Assembly (NCBI RefSeq): GCF_036785885.1
Contig: NC_092317.1
Span: 2,234,501 to 2,298,500, forward strand
DNA length: 64,000 bases
Direction of reading: 5' to 3'
Origin: Coffea arabica
Lineage: Eukaryota > Streptophyta > Magnoliopsida > Gentianales > Rubiaceae
Of this stretch, positions 12,701-24,027 are shown piece after piece. A program made the position numbers and the translations under genes. The notes under the pieces were generated by a model, which was not told the DNA's origin, did not search any database, and saw only the letters and a list, made by a program, of their open reading frames with translations. Positions within the stretch are counted from its first letter, which is position 1; the number at the start of each line of letters is the position of its first letter.

Positions 12701-13257
12701 GTAATGTGTTGATTGTGATAAGATGATTAGTCAAGCCAAGTGTTGCTTTATAATATGGTTCAGGGAACTTCACCTTAAATGGGTTATACCCCCTTCGATT
12801 GGCTTTGTAATTAGGAGAGAGAAAAGCCTGGCTCGCCCTACATCTGGCACCTCATGCCAATAACAATTCCACTTTCATATGTTAATTGTTCCTCAAAGCA
12901 CATAAACCTATTCTCTGATCAATTTGTACTTCTTAGATGCATGTCCATCTGAGCATTCTCTCGTAAGCTTGTAACTAGGTAATTGTACTTGTTGTTCAGG
13001 TGGTAAGATGCTGCCTGGAGCATGCAGCATCGGTTGCCAGGACTTTCCTCACCTCGGATGCAGTGGTTGTGGACATTAAGGTGCCAGAACCTGTGGCTGC
13101 TGGAAATCCCATGGATAATTCAGGTATATTATTAGTATCTTCCATAATTCACTCAATGCACTTTAAAGTATCTATCTAGTGGTAATTCCAGATCTATTTA
13201 GGAAGCTGCAACTATACGTCACTTTCATTGTTTGTGTGATCAGGTTATGGTTACTAA
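9738..13257 (+). CDS. CPN60B: Chaperonin 60 subunit beta, chloroplastic
   Basis: Fourteen coding exons: 9738-9980, 10090-10215, 10363-10500, 10590-10685, 10911-11153, 11247-11481, 11572-11741, 11833-11910, 11993-12064, 12166-12270, 12354-12446, 12557-12649, 13000-13123 and 13244-13257. They sum to 1830 bases and 609 residues. A Ser/Thr-rich transit peptide of about 50 residues precedes a full GroEL-like chain, with [11 protein letters not shown] for ATP binding, [17 protein letters not shown], and the tail NPMDNSGYGY typical of plastid CPN60 beta. It forms the stromal Cpn60 double ring with alpha subunits and folds Rubisco large subunit and other plastid proteins. The last coding exon is only 14 bases. 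The introns at 11154-11246 and 12650-12999 use GC donors. Confidence 0.97.
11154..11246 (+). other. GC-AG intron (CPN60B, intron 5)
   Basis: The exon ends ...TGCAAG and is followed by gcaagc; the intron ends gtgcag. The protein reads YENCK|LLLVDKK across the join, as expected for Cpn60 beta, and no GT donor keeps the frame. AAG|GCAAG is the usual context for the rare GC donor class. Confidence 0.88.
12650..12999 (+). other. GC-AG intron (CPN60B, intron 12)
   Basis: The exon ends CCCACAAAG followed by gcaagt, and the intron ends gttcag. The protein reads [15 protein letters not shown], the conserved chaperonin sequence. This is a second GC donor in the same gene. Confidence 0.88.
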
Positions 13258-15292
13258 TTGCTGCAGCACATAGTTGATTACCCGAACCATGAGGACTCAA
13301 TTCTAGATGGGTTATCAGATCTCTTTTGCCCTTGAAGAGAGCACGAGAAACTCGTATGGTCGTTGGAAGAGCCATTGGACTTGTATTTGCAGCATTTTTA
13401 CCTGCCTGATTTCTTTCATTCGTTCTGAAATTTTGTCATCGCTAATCGGTAACAACTGCTAGTCAAATAGCCGATATTTATGGCACAAATTGTACTCATC
13501 AGCCATCCATGAACCCGTAAGTTGTGCAAGTAAATCATAGTCAGAAGTTCCGAAACGTTGAATAAATCGTACACTCGTTTTCTGCAACTTCTAGTTCTCG
13601 TCGTGCTTATTGGACACACATTTAGGAGCGTGGCGGCGCTCCTTATTTTTGGCTGGTTATGGATGCATTTGTATCATTCCAGGAATCTGTATATTCATTC
13701 GCATGAAATACTTTGTGGGGAATCGTTCGTTTTTTTTGTTAGGTTTTTTCATATGCTGGTTAAGATACCCACCCAGATCCAACGAATCCTTAGCCAACGG
13801 CCAGCTTATTAAAGTTAGAAGATCAAAATCAAGAAACAGCAAAAGACCAAAACGAAGGAAAAGCGAAAGGTGGACGATCATCATATTCAAATATTAACTA
13901 AATCAAATGGTGGTGAAGTTATAAGAAAGGTATCGGCTAATTCGAGGCGGTTCCCAGCCCCCAGTTTAGCTGATTGAGCTGCTGGGATCATAGACTGGAG
14001 GCCATTATTAGAGGATCCGGCTCGGCTCATTATTATTATTATTATTATATATAATTATAATAAGGTTGTCTGCGTTGTCGTCTCATTTTGCTTGTGCGAC
14101 GGTAAAATCAGTTTTCATCTTTCTTCACGTTTGTGAGTCATCTCCTGGGGCTAATCTTTTCCCTCCACCGTTCGATGAGTACCAATCTTCCATATATATT
14201 ATTATCCATTTGTGAGAGGGCGGGCGTGCTGATCTTAATCGTTTGGATATGTTTGGTGGCTGGCTTTGGACAGCGTCTAATCACAAAATCGTGTGCATTG
14301 TAAATCAGTCATAACTTATCTTCTCATGCATGCAGTTGGAACCAACTTAAAAAGGCACTCTACAACAAAAGCATAATCATAGTGCTTTAAGACTATATCA
14401 TCTAATGTGACTTGCAGCCCAAAGAGAGAAGAGAAGAGAAGAGAAGAGAAGAGAAGAGAAGAGAAGAGAAGAGGAGGGGGTCACTTTCCAGACAACTAAA
14501 AGTAAAAGCCATTTTCTCGTTTCATTTTATGATTTATCCCCTTTGTTTAGGAAGAATCAGTCACTTTCCAATCAACCATTATTATACTGTGTCTTCACTA
14601 AAATAACCTTCATATAATTGGAAGAGGCCAGGGAGTGGGTTATATAAAGTCGCATGCCAAATCCGACAAGAAAACTCCTGTGTGTATCCTAAGAAACTCC
14701 TTTGTGGTTTCCGCAGGCCACGTAAGTGGGGTATCTTAAGGCAAACAAAAGGAGAAGAAAGAGGCCATGACTATTACAGCTTACCAAATTGCTGTGGTGC
14801 ATTATCGAATTTTGGTTTTGTTGTTACTCTCTTCTTCTCTATTATCGTTCGTGTACTATGTGATGTACAGAAGAGCCATAAAATACCAATTTTTGCGCCC
14901 ATTAGCATGATTTGGCACATAATCATTCCTTTAGATGCGTGTACGTGGCTAATTTTAGTCAAACCCTTATCATTAGTCTTTGACACAGATTATATCCGTG
15001 CCTCGAATCGCATCGTTGGAATTTGAACAATCACGAGTGTTTAATGCAAACTGTTGCAAGTTTGGATTGTTTATTTATGACTTTTTGGATTAGTCTAGAA
15101 CTACATACTAATAATAGATATACATGCATGTCACACGTGTAAAAATTGAAGTTAAAATTTAAATTGGGAATAACTGACGTGGCATTCACACCCGTCAGCA
15201 AGCAAAGCACGTATATGTATATACACGAGATCAGCCTCTTTTTTTTTTTTTTTTTGTACCTCATGTAAAATTTCAAGGAGAAGAGTAACGGA
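13258..15292. other. Start of a gene-poor spacer
   Basis: The 3' UTR of CPN60B is followed by AT-rich DNA. The short frames at 13558-13897 and 14412-14606 have no family signature, and one is largely a microsatellite. (ATT)n near 14031-14048 and a GAGAA array are the only clear structures. Confidence 0.5.
14424..14473. repeat. GAGAA pentanucleotide microsatellite
   Basis: About ten tandem AGAGA/GAGAA units form a pure purine tract of about 50 bases. Purine-only strands of this type can form triplex DNA. Any role is speculative. Confidence 0.9.
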
Positions 15293-15368
15293 AGCTCAGT
15301 GGCCACCAGGGAGGGACTTAAGTCCCTCCTTGGGCTGTCGGTGAGGGTTCAAACCTCACCTGCAGCAA
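15290..15368 (+). mobile_element. tRNA-like SINE head with short A tail
   Basis: An A-box-like AGCTCAGTGGCC (15293-15304) and a B box GGGTTCAAACC (15345-15355) are spaced as in a tRNA. An A tract (15367-15374) follows. The part matching the anticodon arm is a perfect 20-base palindrome (15310-15329). It does not fold as a true tRNA, so I call it a SINE copy or a short tRNA-derived retroposon. The ends are approximate. Confidence 0.55.
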
Positions 15369-18300
15369 AAAAAATCAAAGAGTGGTGCCATAGTACTCCT
15401 TTGGTTTAGTTGAGTTTGTATATACCCACTAGCCCCTAACACAAGCCTCCTTAGACTCCCCCTCCCCTTAGATTAGGATAGAATAGGTTATACAATGTAT
15501 CGTTGCTTCCGTTTGCATGACTTGCAAACATACAACAAGGGAAGTCTAAAGTGAAAGGAATTTTCAGGAAAGTTGTTGTTTATATCTTTTAGCAATGATT
15601 ATGGACGTGGAATGAGAAATTTGTTTATGAAAAGTGCAAACTGGTGGCTGGATTAGGAATGTAACATGAAAGGGAAAGAAAGACGGAAGGCCAAGAAATC
15701 CAATTTAGTTTAATTCCTCCAACTTTGGTAGTGCCAGCCAGCAATCAAGATGAACAGTTCTATGCGATTCCTTCTCTGGGGCAATGAAGAGCCAGTTGAA
15801 TTCATTTTGGGTTTGTTATTGTCTAGTGATGATTGACTTTGTTAAAGATGTACTTTTAGTATCTTAATCATCTGGTGACACGTATTGGGAAAGAGAAGGT
15901 TTCCGTTTTGTGGAGACAGTACTGTGCTTTTAAGATTGTGAATGAACGATTTCCGTCGTCCCTACCAATCCCATAAAATCAAGAGACAAAATACGAACAT
16001 CGATGAATGCAACCGAAGATGAAAAGAACTTTTGAGTTGGAGAAGTACGCGATCTTCTGCTATGAAATTGCAGCATTCGTTCCCTCGTTCATTTCCAGAA
16101 ATAATAATACCACTACAATGTACTAACTAGTAAAAGATGGTGCTAGACGCTCGCAACTTCACGAGACTCAGCGCAAAACTTGATCTCTAACTCTTTAACA
16201 TTATTTGTCAGCACAAAAACTTGAGTGTTTGTTGTATTAGCTATAGTTTTCTTGGCTTCTTTCATCACGAGACTCAGTTCTGTCTGCCTGTGTCTCTAGA
16301 CGCAAACGACAACTAGGAGCAATGGAATGAATTCTATAATTGTTTTTTCTTCTGCTAGTCATTCTTTAAACAAAAAAAAAAAAAGAAAAGAAGAGAATCA
16401 TACAGTTGAAGTTTAATTTTCTGTCTGCTGAGCTCAGTGAACATGCCAGAAAAAGAAAAGAAGAGAACGCATACACTGAAACGAACATCCTGGCCAAATG
16501 CCATGATGTGATAATTGGGGCGGCGGTTAAATTTTTCCAACGACCAAATCATGGAGAGTATTATAAGATTTGCCTTTTTAATTAGTTTTAGAGACAATAA
16601 TGAGAGCGGCCAAATTAACGGAATATTGCGGGCGTTTGCAGATGTGAGGTGGGCAAAACCATTTGACTTGTTCATATTTATGGCATCAGACCGTACGAGT
16701 AGTTCCGTTATTCTTCTGCGCAGCAAAATGCGGTACCTGCGTGCATCTAAATGGAATCGTGACTCAAAACCTGAGTCAGAAAATGATGATGATCATCATG
16801 CTTTACCTTTGAGTCGTAAAAGCACACATCAATTATGCGATGCGAAGGTACACGGGTTATTTATTTTTTATTTCCACGCTAGCTCCAGCACACCACTAGT
16901 AAGTAGGACACGGGGTTCAATTGGGTGAATTTTGGACTTAGTTGCTGATAAGGAAAACGTGCAATTTTCGCGTTCACAGGTTTTGACTTTCTTCCTTCCA
17001 TTTTTTTCTCTTCATTGAAGGAAACGAGCTGTGAACAACGAACAGTTACCGATCATAATCCAATTACATTGATCCATTTAAATTCCTCCCATTAACTTTG
17101 AATGTGTCTATATGCTACTCAATTAAATCCGTTTAATTAGTAAGTAGTGGATTGATTCGACTCACCAATTTATATCCATTTATTTAAATGAGTATAAATA
17201 AATGGATTGGGCAGATAAATTCAAATTTCTTACAAATTTTAATAACAAAAAAAATTTCGTTATTTCTTATCAAACAACGTGCGAAAATCACCCAATTTAA
17301 CACCAACTTCTGTCATCTATCGATCGTGTTATGCTATGGTACAACAAGTGAATGACCGACCATTCTTAGAAAGTAGTAGTTGTATGGTGGTACGATAGAA
17401 CTAATTAAACCATTCCATCTATTTTTGGCTTGGCTGGTATATGCTTTTGTTCATCCAGTCTGTCACCACCAACCTCCCGAAATTGTAAACCTGCAGCCTA
17501 CAGCACGTGCTAGAAAAATGCATATCATCATATATACATTCCATTCCATTCACGGTAACCGGTAACCCAATTCTTCAATCCTAGGAATTAGGATATATAT
17601 ACATATATATATAATGCTGCTTTTAGTTTAATTTTCTGTCCTCTCTACTCTCTACGTGAGAGAATTGCCTCTCAATCATGGATCTCTTCTCCGGTTCATT
17701 TCACTGCAAATGTTGTGGCAGACGGCAAACCACGTGACACGTTTTACACTACGTCTTTCTTTTGAAGTTTGTTAATGATGCTTTGATTATGGGAATTTGA
17801 TTGTCTCGTATCGTTACCTAAGTTAACGTGCAGGGGTGAAGAAATGCATAATTGGTCAAGCTACAACATCTCTGCAACTAGCTAGCTACCATGACGACCA
17901 ATTCTTCCCCTTTTTTTTTTTTTTAGTGTTGACCAATTCGGCTACCTACCAATCCGCAAAGTGTTAGAATGAAGAAGCATCATTCTAGCTACCATTCGTA
18001 ATACGTACAAACATGTTATTAATTAATTATGATCGATATTGCTACTACTTAATTACTAGTAGTTGTCTGTGTCTCTTGGTGATTATGTGGTCAATGCACA
18101 TAAAAAAAAAAAAAAGGATAGCCGGAGAATTAATTTCTTGTGGTCTCATATTTGTACAACTTGTCCAGCAATTAGTAATACGGAGCTAGATTTCCCGTTT
18201 CTTTTCTGAAAAGAAATTGAGCTGTAACGATCATGCCCAACTAACTAGCAGTGTAAGCTCTACCGGTTTATTCCCTCGATTAAACCCATTTTTCACCGTT

Positions 18301-19963
18301 TCCATTTTTTGAGATTTCAAGCTCAGGATTCGAATAAGTCTTATGTATGGTCTTCTCGCCTATATATAATTAAGAGTTGAATTTTCCCTCAAAATTCTGA
18401 ACTTGAAAGCGAAAAAATCGTGTCGTAATTTAAACAATTGATGTCACTGTGAAAAGCAAGTATAAAAAGGATCAAATGTTAATGTTGTTGAAATATAGGT
18501 TAATGAAATTAAAAAAAAAATAAAAAAAAGCTTTCAAAATCATGTGGATGCGTTCGCTGTAGATAAAGTTGTGTGTATTAAACCATGTGCGATTAGGGTT
18601 TTGATTAGAAAAATCCTCATTGGTGGAAAAAAAAAAAATGAAAGAAAGGGATCTTCGTAGCCGTACAGTTCATAACAAGATCAGGGTGAGAACCGAAAAC
18701 TGATCGAAAGGGAACATCATCATCTTCTAAGCTGGCGAAGGAAAAGGCTCCATTATTAGCTTGATTATATAAGTGGTCCACGAAGCCCTGGGAAATAAGC
18801 TCCTGAAAATTCCCAGAAAGAAAGAGAGAAAAAAGTCATTTTCGGGAACCTCACATAATTCTTGATTGTCCCTCCAAAGCTAATGCATCTTTTAGTAATG
18901 CCAGCGCCTTGGAGGGTGACTGGTGATAGAAACTTGGAAAACTCGGAGAGTGACTGATGATAGAAACTTGTTTTAACGTAAACAAGACTCTGCTCCGCCT
19001 CCGCCTTGTTTGAGTTTGATATCCTGAAACGGGGTTCTAAAGAGTCATTCATTAATTAATGGCTAGTAGTATAATTTAGTGGTACATCTCGTATGGTATT
19101 TCATTTTCACTAGAAAATGAAGCATGATAGATAGGGTGAATTACGGCAAAGTCAACTTTTGTTGTATTACACTCTTGTTACGTTATGTTATGTACTCGTA
19201 CTCGATTGGAATTTGTCCCATATAACAATGGATAAGAATCTAAATTATAAAACATCTCTTTTGATCAATTTATTGTTTGTAAGACATTTCACACTTGTCC
19301 CTTTAAGAAGTTATCCGACACTAGAACACAGCGGGAAAATATATATATATGATTGTCGAGAAAAGAGCATACTTATCAATTTGTGTCAATGGTGAAACCA
19401 TTCAAGAGTTAGTGGCTGGATCGTGTCATTGTTGGCATTGAGATTTTGTATGTTGTAAAATGATACTTACAAAACTTGGATTATAAACAGTTTTATTTAT
19501 GGACTTTTGACGTTTCGAGAATTCTCGTGATATCCATAAAGTCTAAAGGCTTCAACATGTGATGGAACCACGTACGTACTCATCTAATCTAACTAATCAA
19601 ACATGTGAATCTGCATTAATTTACGTTGATGGTGCTGGAAAAACCTCTGCAGCCTACACTATTAATATTATTATTAATATTGCTGAGTGAGTGAAAACTT
19701 GCAGAGGAGTTTATTTGTACCTCAAAAAAAAAGAAAAAGAAAAATTTTACATGTACCAAACGTCGATAGAATGTCTTTTTAAGTTTTCCAAAGCTTACAT
19801 GTACGAAGTCGCCAGTTACTGTATCGAATTAACAATTACCAGGAAGAAATTAATTTACTCACTTTCCCTGTGTTATTTCCCAAAAGCCAGGTCGGTTTCA
19901 TCTTCACGTGCAACAAGTTTCAAATACTTGCCGAATATGGTAGACTCTTGATGAAGATTAGTA
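15369..19963. other. Gene-poor spacer
   Basis: AT-rich, with many short A/T tracts. The longest frames (16515-16928 plus and 16355-16726 minus) overlap each other on opposite strands, begin without clear context and have no recognisable motif. I see no gene that I can support. Confidence 0.45.
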
Positions 19964-20326
19964 CTCCCTCCGCCTCACTTTGATAGTACTGTTTTTCTTT
20001 TTCGTCTGTCCCAAATTGTAGTCTATTTTTTAATTAAAAAATGCAGTTGTCTTTTAATTTTTTTTAAAAATATCCTTATTTAATATAAATTGTTATTACT
20101 ATAACTATTTTATTTAATATAGATTGTTAGTATTGAATATAACCTAACTCATTTAATACATTTAGATTTTTCAAAACATATTGATATATGAAAAGCCAAC
20201 TTTATTTAATGTAAGGGGGGTTTTTAGAAAAATAGTAATCTAAATTTGTTTTTCCAACAAAGGTAATTACTTTTTCTTAAATTGTGTGGAAAAAAAATTA
20301 GAACTATCAAAATGAGACAGAGGGAG
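19964..20326. mobile_element. Stowaway-like MITE (Tc1/mariner type)
   Basis: The left end CTCCCTCCGCCTCACTTTGA and the right end (inverted CTCCCTCTGTCTCATTTTGA) form imperfect terminal inverted repeats, and both are flanked by TA. The 363-base AT-rich interior lacks any transposase frame. CTCCCTCCGT ends with a TA duplication are the standard Stowaway signature in plants. Confidence 0.85.
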
Positions 20327-20923
20327 TACGAGGAAAACCTTAGCAAAAACAAAATAGGGGGGAAAATGTAATTTGTAAAAGACGTATCATGTAACTGATA
20401 CGAGAAAGAAACAAGTAATCGGGTGTAAGGAGAACCAACCCGACTACGTAGTCAAAGCAAACTAATTAAGCTGAGAAGATAAGGTACGTGGCTAGACTCT
20501 GGAGATGCAAGTCATTATGCCCACACAGATTGCAATATATCTGTTCTGCACAAATGATTTGTTTTCCGGGGCACAATCTCTTCAAATCATTTGAAGGTTA
20601 ACAAACAAACAAGCAAGACATAATAGTTCAATATTATAACGTCTATGGTTAAAATGATGACATTAGAAAATGGATTAAATTTATCCTAATCATTACTTAC
20701 TATATACTGCTGATTAAAAAAAAAAAAAAAAATCTGCCAATGACTTAGAGGGACAAGATGGTAATGGCATATGACTTTTGACTGGGACATTTGTTTGCTT
20801 GTAGACAAACTACAAAAACTAGAACGCCCATGTTGTCTTTAAGATAATGGGCATTGATGCTACGTGCGACAATCACCACACTTTTTTATAAGTAGATAGA
20901 CAGAAGACCCCTCTCAAGTCCCC

Positions 20924-21109
20924 ATGAAGTATTTTGTTCGTGTTGTCCAATTGACCATTCCACACTTCTTTTTTCATTTTTTGTCAAGAAATGGGAAGAG
21001 ATTCACTGATTTGCTTCTCAAAACTTTTCAGGCCCAGCCAAGTAAAGCTCGTTTTGTTGGCCACGAAGTAGTTATCAGCTTTTCTGGTGAAAATTACAGC
21101 ACGAAGTAA
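20924..21109 (+). CDS. Hypothetical 61-residue ORF with a TATA box upstream
   Basis: An ATG frame of 61 codons (MKYFVRVVQLT to ENYSTK) lies about 40 bases after a TATA-like box (TTTTTATAAGTAG, near 20882-20894). The N-terminal third is hydrophobic (IPHFFFHFL). No family is recognised. It may be a chance frame. It is listed because the box-to-ATG arrangement is unusually clean for this spacer. Confidence 0.2.
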   Translation: MKYFVRVVQLTIPHFFFHFLSRNGKRFTDLLLKTFQAQPSKARFVGHEVVISFSGENYSTK

Positions 21110-21722
21110 AGCCATGGCCGCCACGTTATGACCTTTTAGGCGATCGTCTTTAGTCTTTCACCCGTAAGAATTACTACAAGTTTTAAGGACATTTTCTGAA
21201 TTCACAGCTTCCAGTTCAATTGAAAATGAAATAGCATCATCCCATCTTACAAGCCCTCTTCACAATCCTTGGCCTTCTATGCGAAAATGAAGCATCTCAT
21301 ATATATACATACCACAAAGCAAAGAGCAAAATACCCAATTACAAAAAGGAGAGATGGTAAGATCACTTTTGTTTTGGTAGAAATTACTTGCAATCTGAAC
21401 TATGTAGAGTGGAAGAAACGAAGTGATCAACAGAAACGGCAAAACATGTCTGATTATATAGATATAGATATAGACTAGTCTGTGTGAATAATTATTAAAC
21501 AGCAAAAGTATGTATATATATGTATATATTACATGATCATCGTCCGGGAACATTAGCAAGAACCAAAATATTATAGACATGGGTATATATTATATATTGT
21601 GGCCCTAGTGGAACAAAAATGTAAACCATAAGCCAAACAGCTTCTAGACATTTTCTCTTTATAATAAATAAAAAAAAAAGAGGAAAAAAAAATTCTAGAC
21701 ATTTTAGGTGTACCACGTGGAG

Positions 21723-22472
21723 CTAACCCATTTCAATGTCCCCAAAGCTGCTGGGTTTCAGCAACTCGCAATCACCAACCGCAGCTTGACCCAGCAAATA
21801 GCCGTAGAACTCAGCGTCAGACACCCACCACGGCGGGAACAGCCACCCGTCGACCACCGAGTCAGACAGTGTCAACTCGGACGAGTCAAAACTCTCCTCC
21901 AGACTCGGCAACTCGATTATCTCATCCAACTCCTCCGACGAAGTCGTCATTGTAGTTGTTGATGGTGATGATATTGAGTCGCTTGCAGATGACGATAACG
22001 ACGACAAGGAGGAGGAGCATAAAGAGCTGAGCTCCGCCATTGCGGCCGCCTTAGCTGCAGCAGCTTGAACGTCCCGGGGAGCGAGCGAGACCGGGCGGGG
22101 CAACGACTCAACGAGTTGAGGAAAATTTAAAATGGCCGAGTTGCCTTTAATACTCAGGGCAGCTACGTCATGGGCTCTAGCAGCCATTTCAGCGGTGGAA
22201 TAGGTTCCCAGCCATATGCGCGATTTTTTACGTGGCTCGCGAATTTCAGACACCCATTTTCCCCAGCTCCGCATCCGCACTCCTCTATAAACTGGATGCT
22301 TGTTCCCGCTGTTGTCGCGTTGTCTCTTGAGCCGCGGCCTGTCTTCTTCTTCTTCTTCCTTGGAAACTTTTACGAGCTCGGTAGACGGGTTAGACTGAGT
22401 TGACCCGGAGGACGATGATGACGACGACGAAGAACTTAAAGATGAAGAACACGAACTCGGTGGCTCAGACAT
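21723..22472 (-). CDS. AP2/ERF transcription factor, DREB subfamily A-4
   Basis: One intronless frame of 249 residues. It has a long poly-Ser N terminus (about 7-27), an acidic run, a basic nuclear-signal-like RPRLKRQR, and one AP2 domain at about residues 60-118 ([48 protein letters not shown]). Val in WVSEIREP marks the DREB side, and the following sequence suits group A-4 (TINY/ERF034-036 relatives). The C terminus is Ser-rich then acidic, ending near [13 protein letters not shown], probably an activation region. It should bind DRE/GCC-type promoter elements in the nucleus. Gene order suggests the ERF036 counterpart. Confidence 0.92.
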   Translation of the reverse strand: MSEPPSSCSSSLSSSSSSSSSSGSTQSNPSTELVKVSKEEEEEDRPRLKRQRDNSGNKHPVYRGVRMRSWGKWVSEIREPRKKSRIWLGTYSTAEMAARAHDVAALSIKGNSAILNFPQLVESLPRPVSLAPRDVQAAAAKAAAMAELSSLCSSSLSSLSSSASDSISSPSTTTMTTSSEELDEIIELPSLEESFDSSELTLSDSVVDGWLFPPWWVSDAEFYGYLLGQAAVGDCELLKPSSFGDIEMG

Positions 22473-22650
22473 TATTATTATGATCAGGAAAATAAAAACC
22501 GCATGCAGGGGTGTTGGTACACTGGAAAGAAAGAATGGTTAAAGATAAATATCGAGGAAAAAGAAGAAGAAGAAATAGAATGTAGAGACGAAGGGGACAA
22601 ATGTCAATATACCCGTTGGGGAATGGGGGGTGGAGAGAGAGAGTGGGGGG

Positions 22651-22660
22651 CTTTATAGAG
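22651..22660 (-). promoter_or_regulatory. Probable TATA box of the DREB gene
   Basis: Minus-strand CTCTATAAAG lies about 180 bases before the ATG, inside a GA-rich leader (runs of gagaga and ggggg). The spacing fits a core promoter with a leader of about 150 bases. Confidence 0.55.
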
Positions 22661-23346
22661 AGGAGGGGGGTGGGGGTGGCCTGAGTACGAAGTTAAAAAG
22701 TTAATACGCTCTCTTTCAATTTCTGGAACAGTGACAATTAACCTACCGGCTACCAATTACAGCGCTTACTTACGGACTAATAATGAGCTCATTCATACTC
22801 TTGCCTAAGTGGCTAAGTACTAAGTACTAACTACTACTACTACTAAGTACTCCCTCACTCACTTCCTTGAGAATTGAAAATGAGAGACCCACCCCCAGTC
22901 CGAGAGAGAGAGAAGCTGAAAAGTACAAACAACGAGGCCGAGGGCAGAAGAAGAAGAAGAAGAAGGAGAAGACGGGGGTTTGGAGGGTGGGACCTACGCA
23001 AGAAATGGGTCATGACGTTGAACAGTAATATATGTGGGCTCCATAATGGTTGGTACCCAATGCCTTAAAAATAAATTTTGAAAATGTCTGCCCATCTTGA
23101 ATCTCTTTGTTTTTCTTTTTATACTACACTCTTTTTTCTTTTTTTTTGGTTGTTTCAACTGGTGGCATCGGTAGCACAAATTTGAGGAATTTTTTGTCGC
23201 TGAAAACCAAAAGGTTCAATTGACGAAGTGTAAAAAGTGATTCACATGAAGACGACGTCTAATGAAAAAGTATGATCCGATTAAAAGGACAAGAAACTAC
23301 TGTGTCAAAAATCAACATGTTGTCTTGAGTCTTGACAAGTTAAATA
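22661..23346. other. Promoter side of the DREB gene
   Basis: Contains purine-rich tracts, a short ACT/AAG repeat cluster (22805-22850) and an AGA trinucleotide run (22942-22972). No gene is seen. Regulatory sites beyond the TATA box could not be assigned. Confidence 0.4.
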
Positions 23347-23675
23347 CTTATTCCGTCCCACTTTGATAGTTCTGATTGTTTTTTCACACAGTTTAAGAAA
23401 AAGTAGTTAACTTTGTTGGAACAATTAATTTAGGTAACTATTTTTCTAAAATACCCTCACATTAATTAGAGTATAACTTTAGGGGAACTTGAATTGATGG
23501 TAAAAAAAGAATCAACTCTCATTAAATGGGGTAAGTTTATAGTAACAACAACTTACATTGAATAAGGGTATTTTAGAAAATTTAAAATACAACTACATTC
23601 TTCAATTAGAAACTGAATTATAATTTGGGACAGACGAAAAAGGAAAACAAAACTATCAAAGTGGGACAGAAGAAG
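23347..23675. mobile_element. Stowaway-like MITE
   Basis: The left end CTTATTCCGTCCCACTTTGA and the right end inverted CTTCTTCTGTCCCACTTTGA pair closely and are flanked by TA (23345-23346 and 23676-23677). The 329-base interior is AT-rich with no coding frame. It shares its TIR type with the copy at 19964. Confidence 0.85.
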
Positions 23676-23687
23676 TACTAAATACTA

Positions 23688-24027
23688 CTCTCTCCCTTTT
23701 TTTATAACTGACGTTTAAGGTTTTGCACACCAATTAAGAAAAGTTTTTCATTGTTTAAATCTATACACTACTTTCCTTTTGTACCCTCATTAATTGTCCA
23801 ATTCACCCATGTTTTCTCTCACTAGAGTACTAAATGATGCTGTTTTACTAGGCCAAAAGCAATGCAAACTAACTAGGAGTAGTAATTAAGAACCCTGTAT
23901 TGGAAAAGAGAGATAAAAGGGTAAAATTGTGAAAAATTAATTAATGTTGCATGAGGATAGTAAAACGACAGATAAAAGTACTTAAGAGCAAATTTCTTAA
24001 ACGTCAGTTATAAAAAAAGGGAGGGAG
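23688..24027. mobile_element. Second MITE, different TIR, adjacent to the first
   Basis: TIRs of about 30 bases differ at one position: they begin CTC(T/C)CTCCCTTTTTTTATAA and continue with CTGACGTTTA. Both ends abut TA. The 340-base interior is AT-rich and non-coding. It lies 12 bases after the preceding MITE but is a different family. Confidence 0.85.

Noticed and set aside
13940-14010. A miRNA-like hairpin (tcccagc ... gctggga)
   Set aside because: The stem is only about seven pairs and no known plant miRNA sequence is present.
16355-16928. Overlapping opposite-strand frames of 123 and 137 codons
   Set aside because: They overlap each other, carry low-complexity stretches from A tracts and have no recognisable motif. 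Chance frames are more likely.
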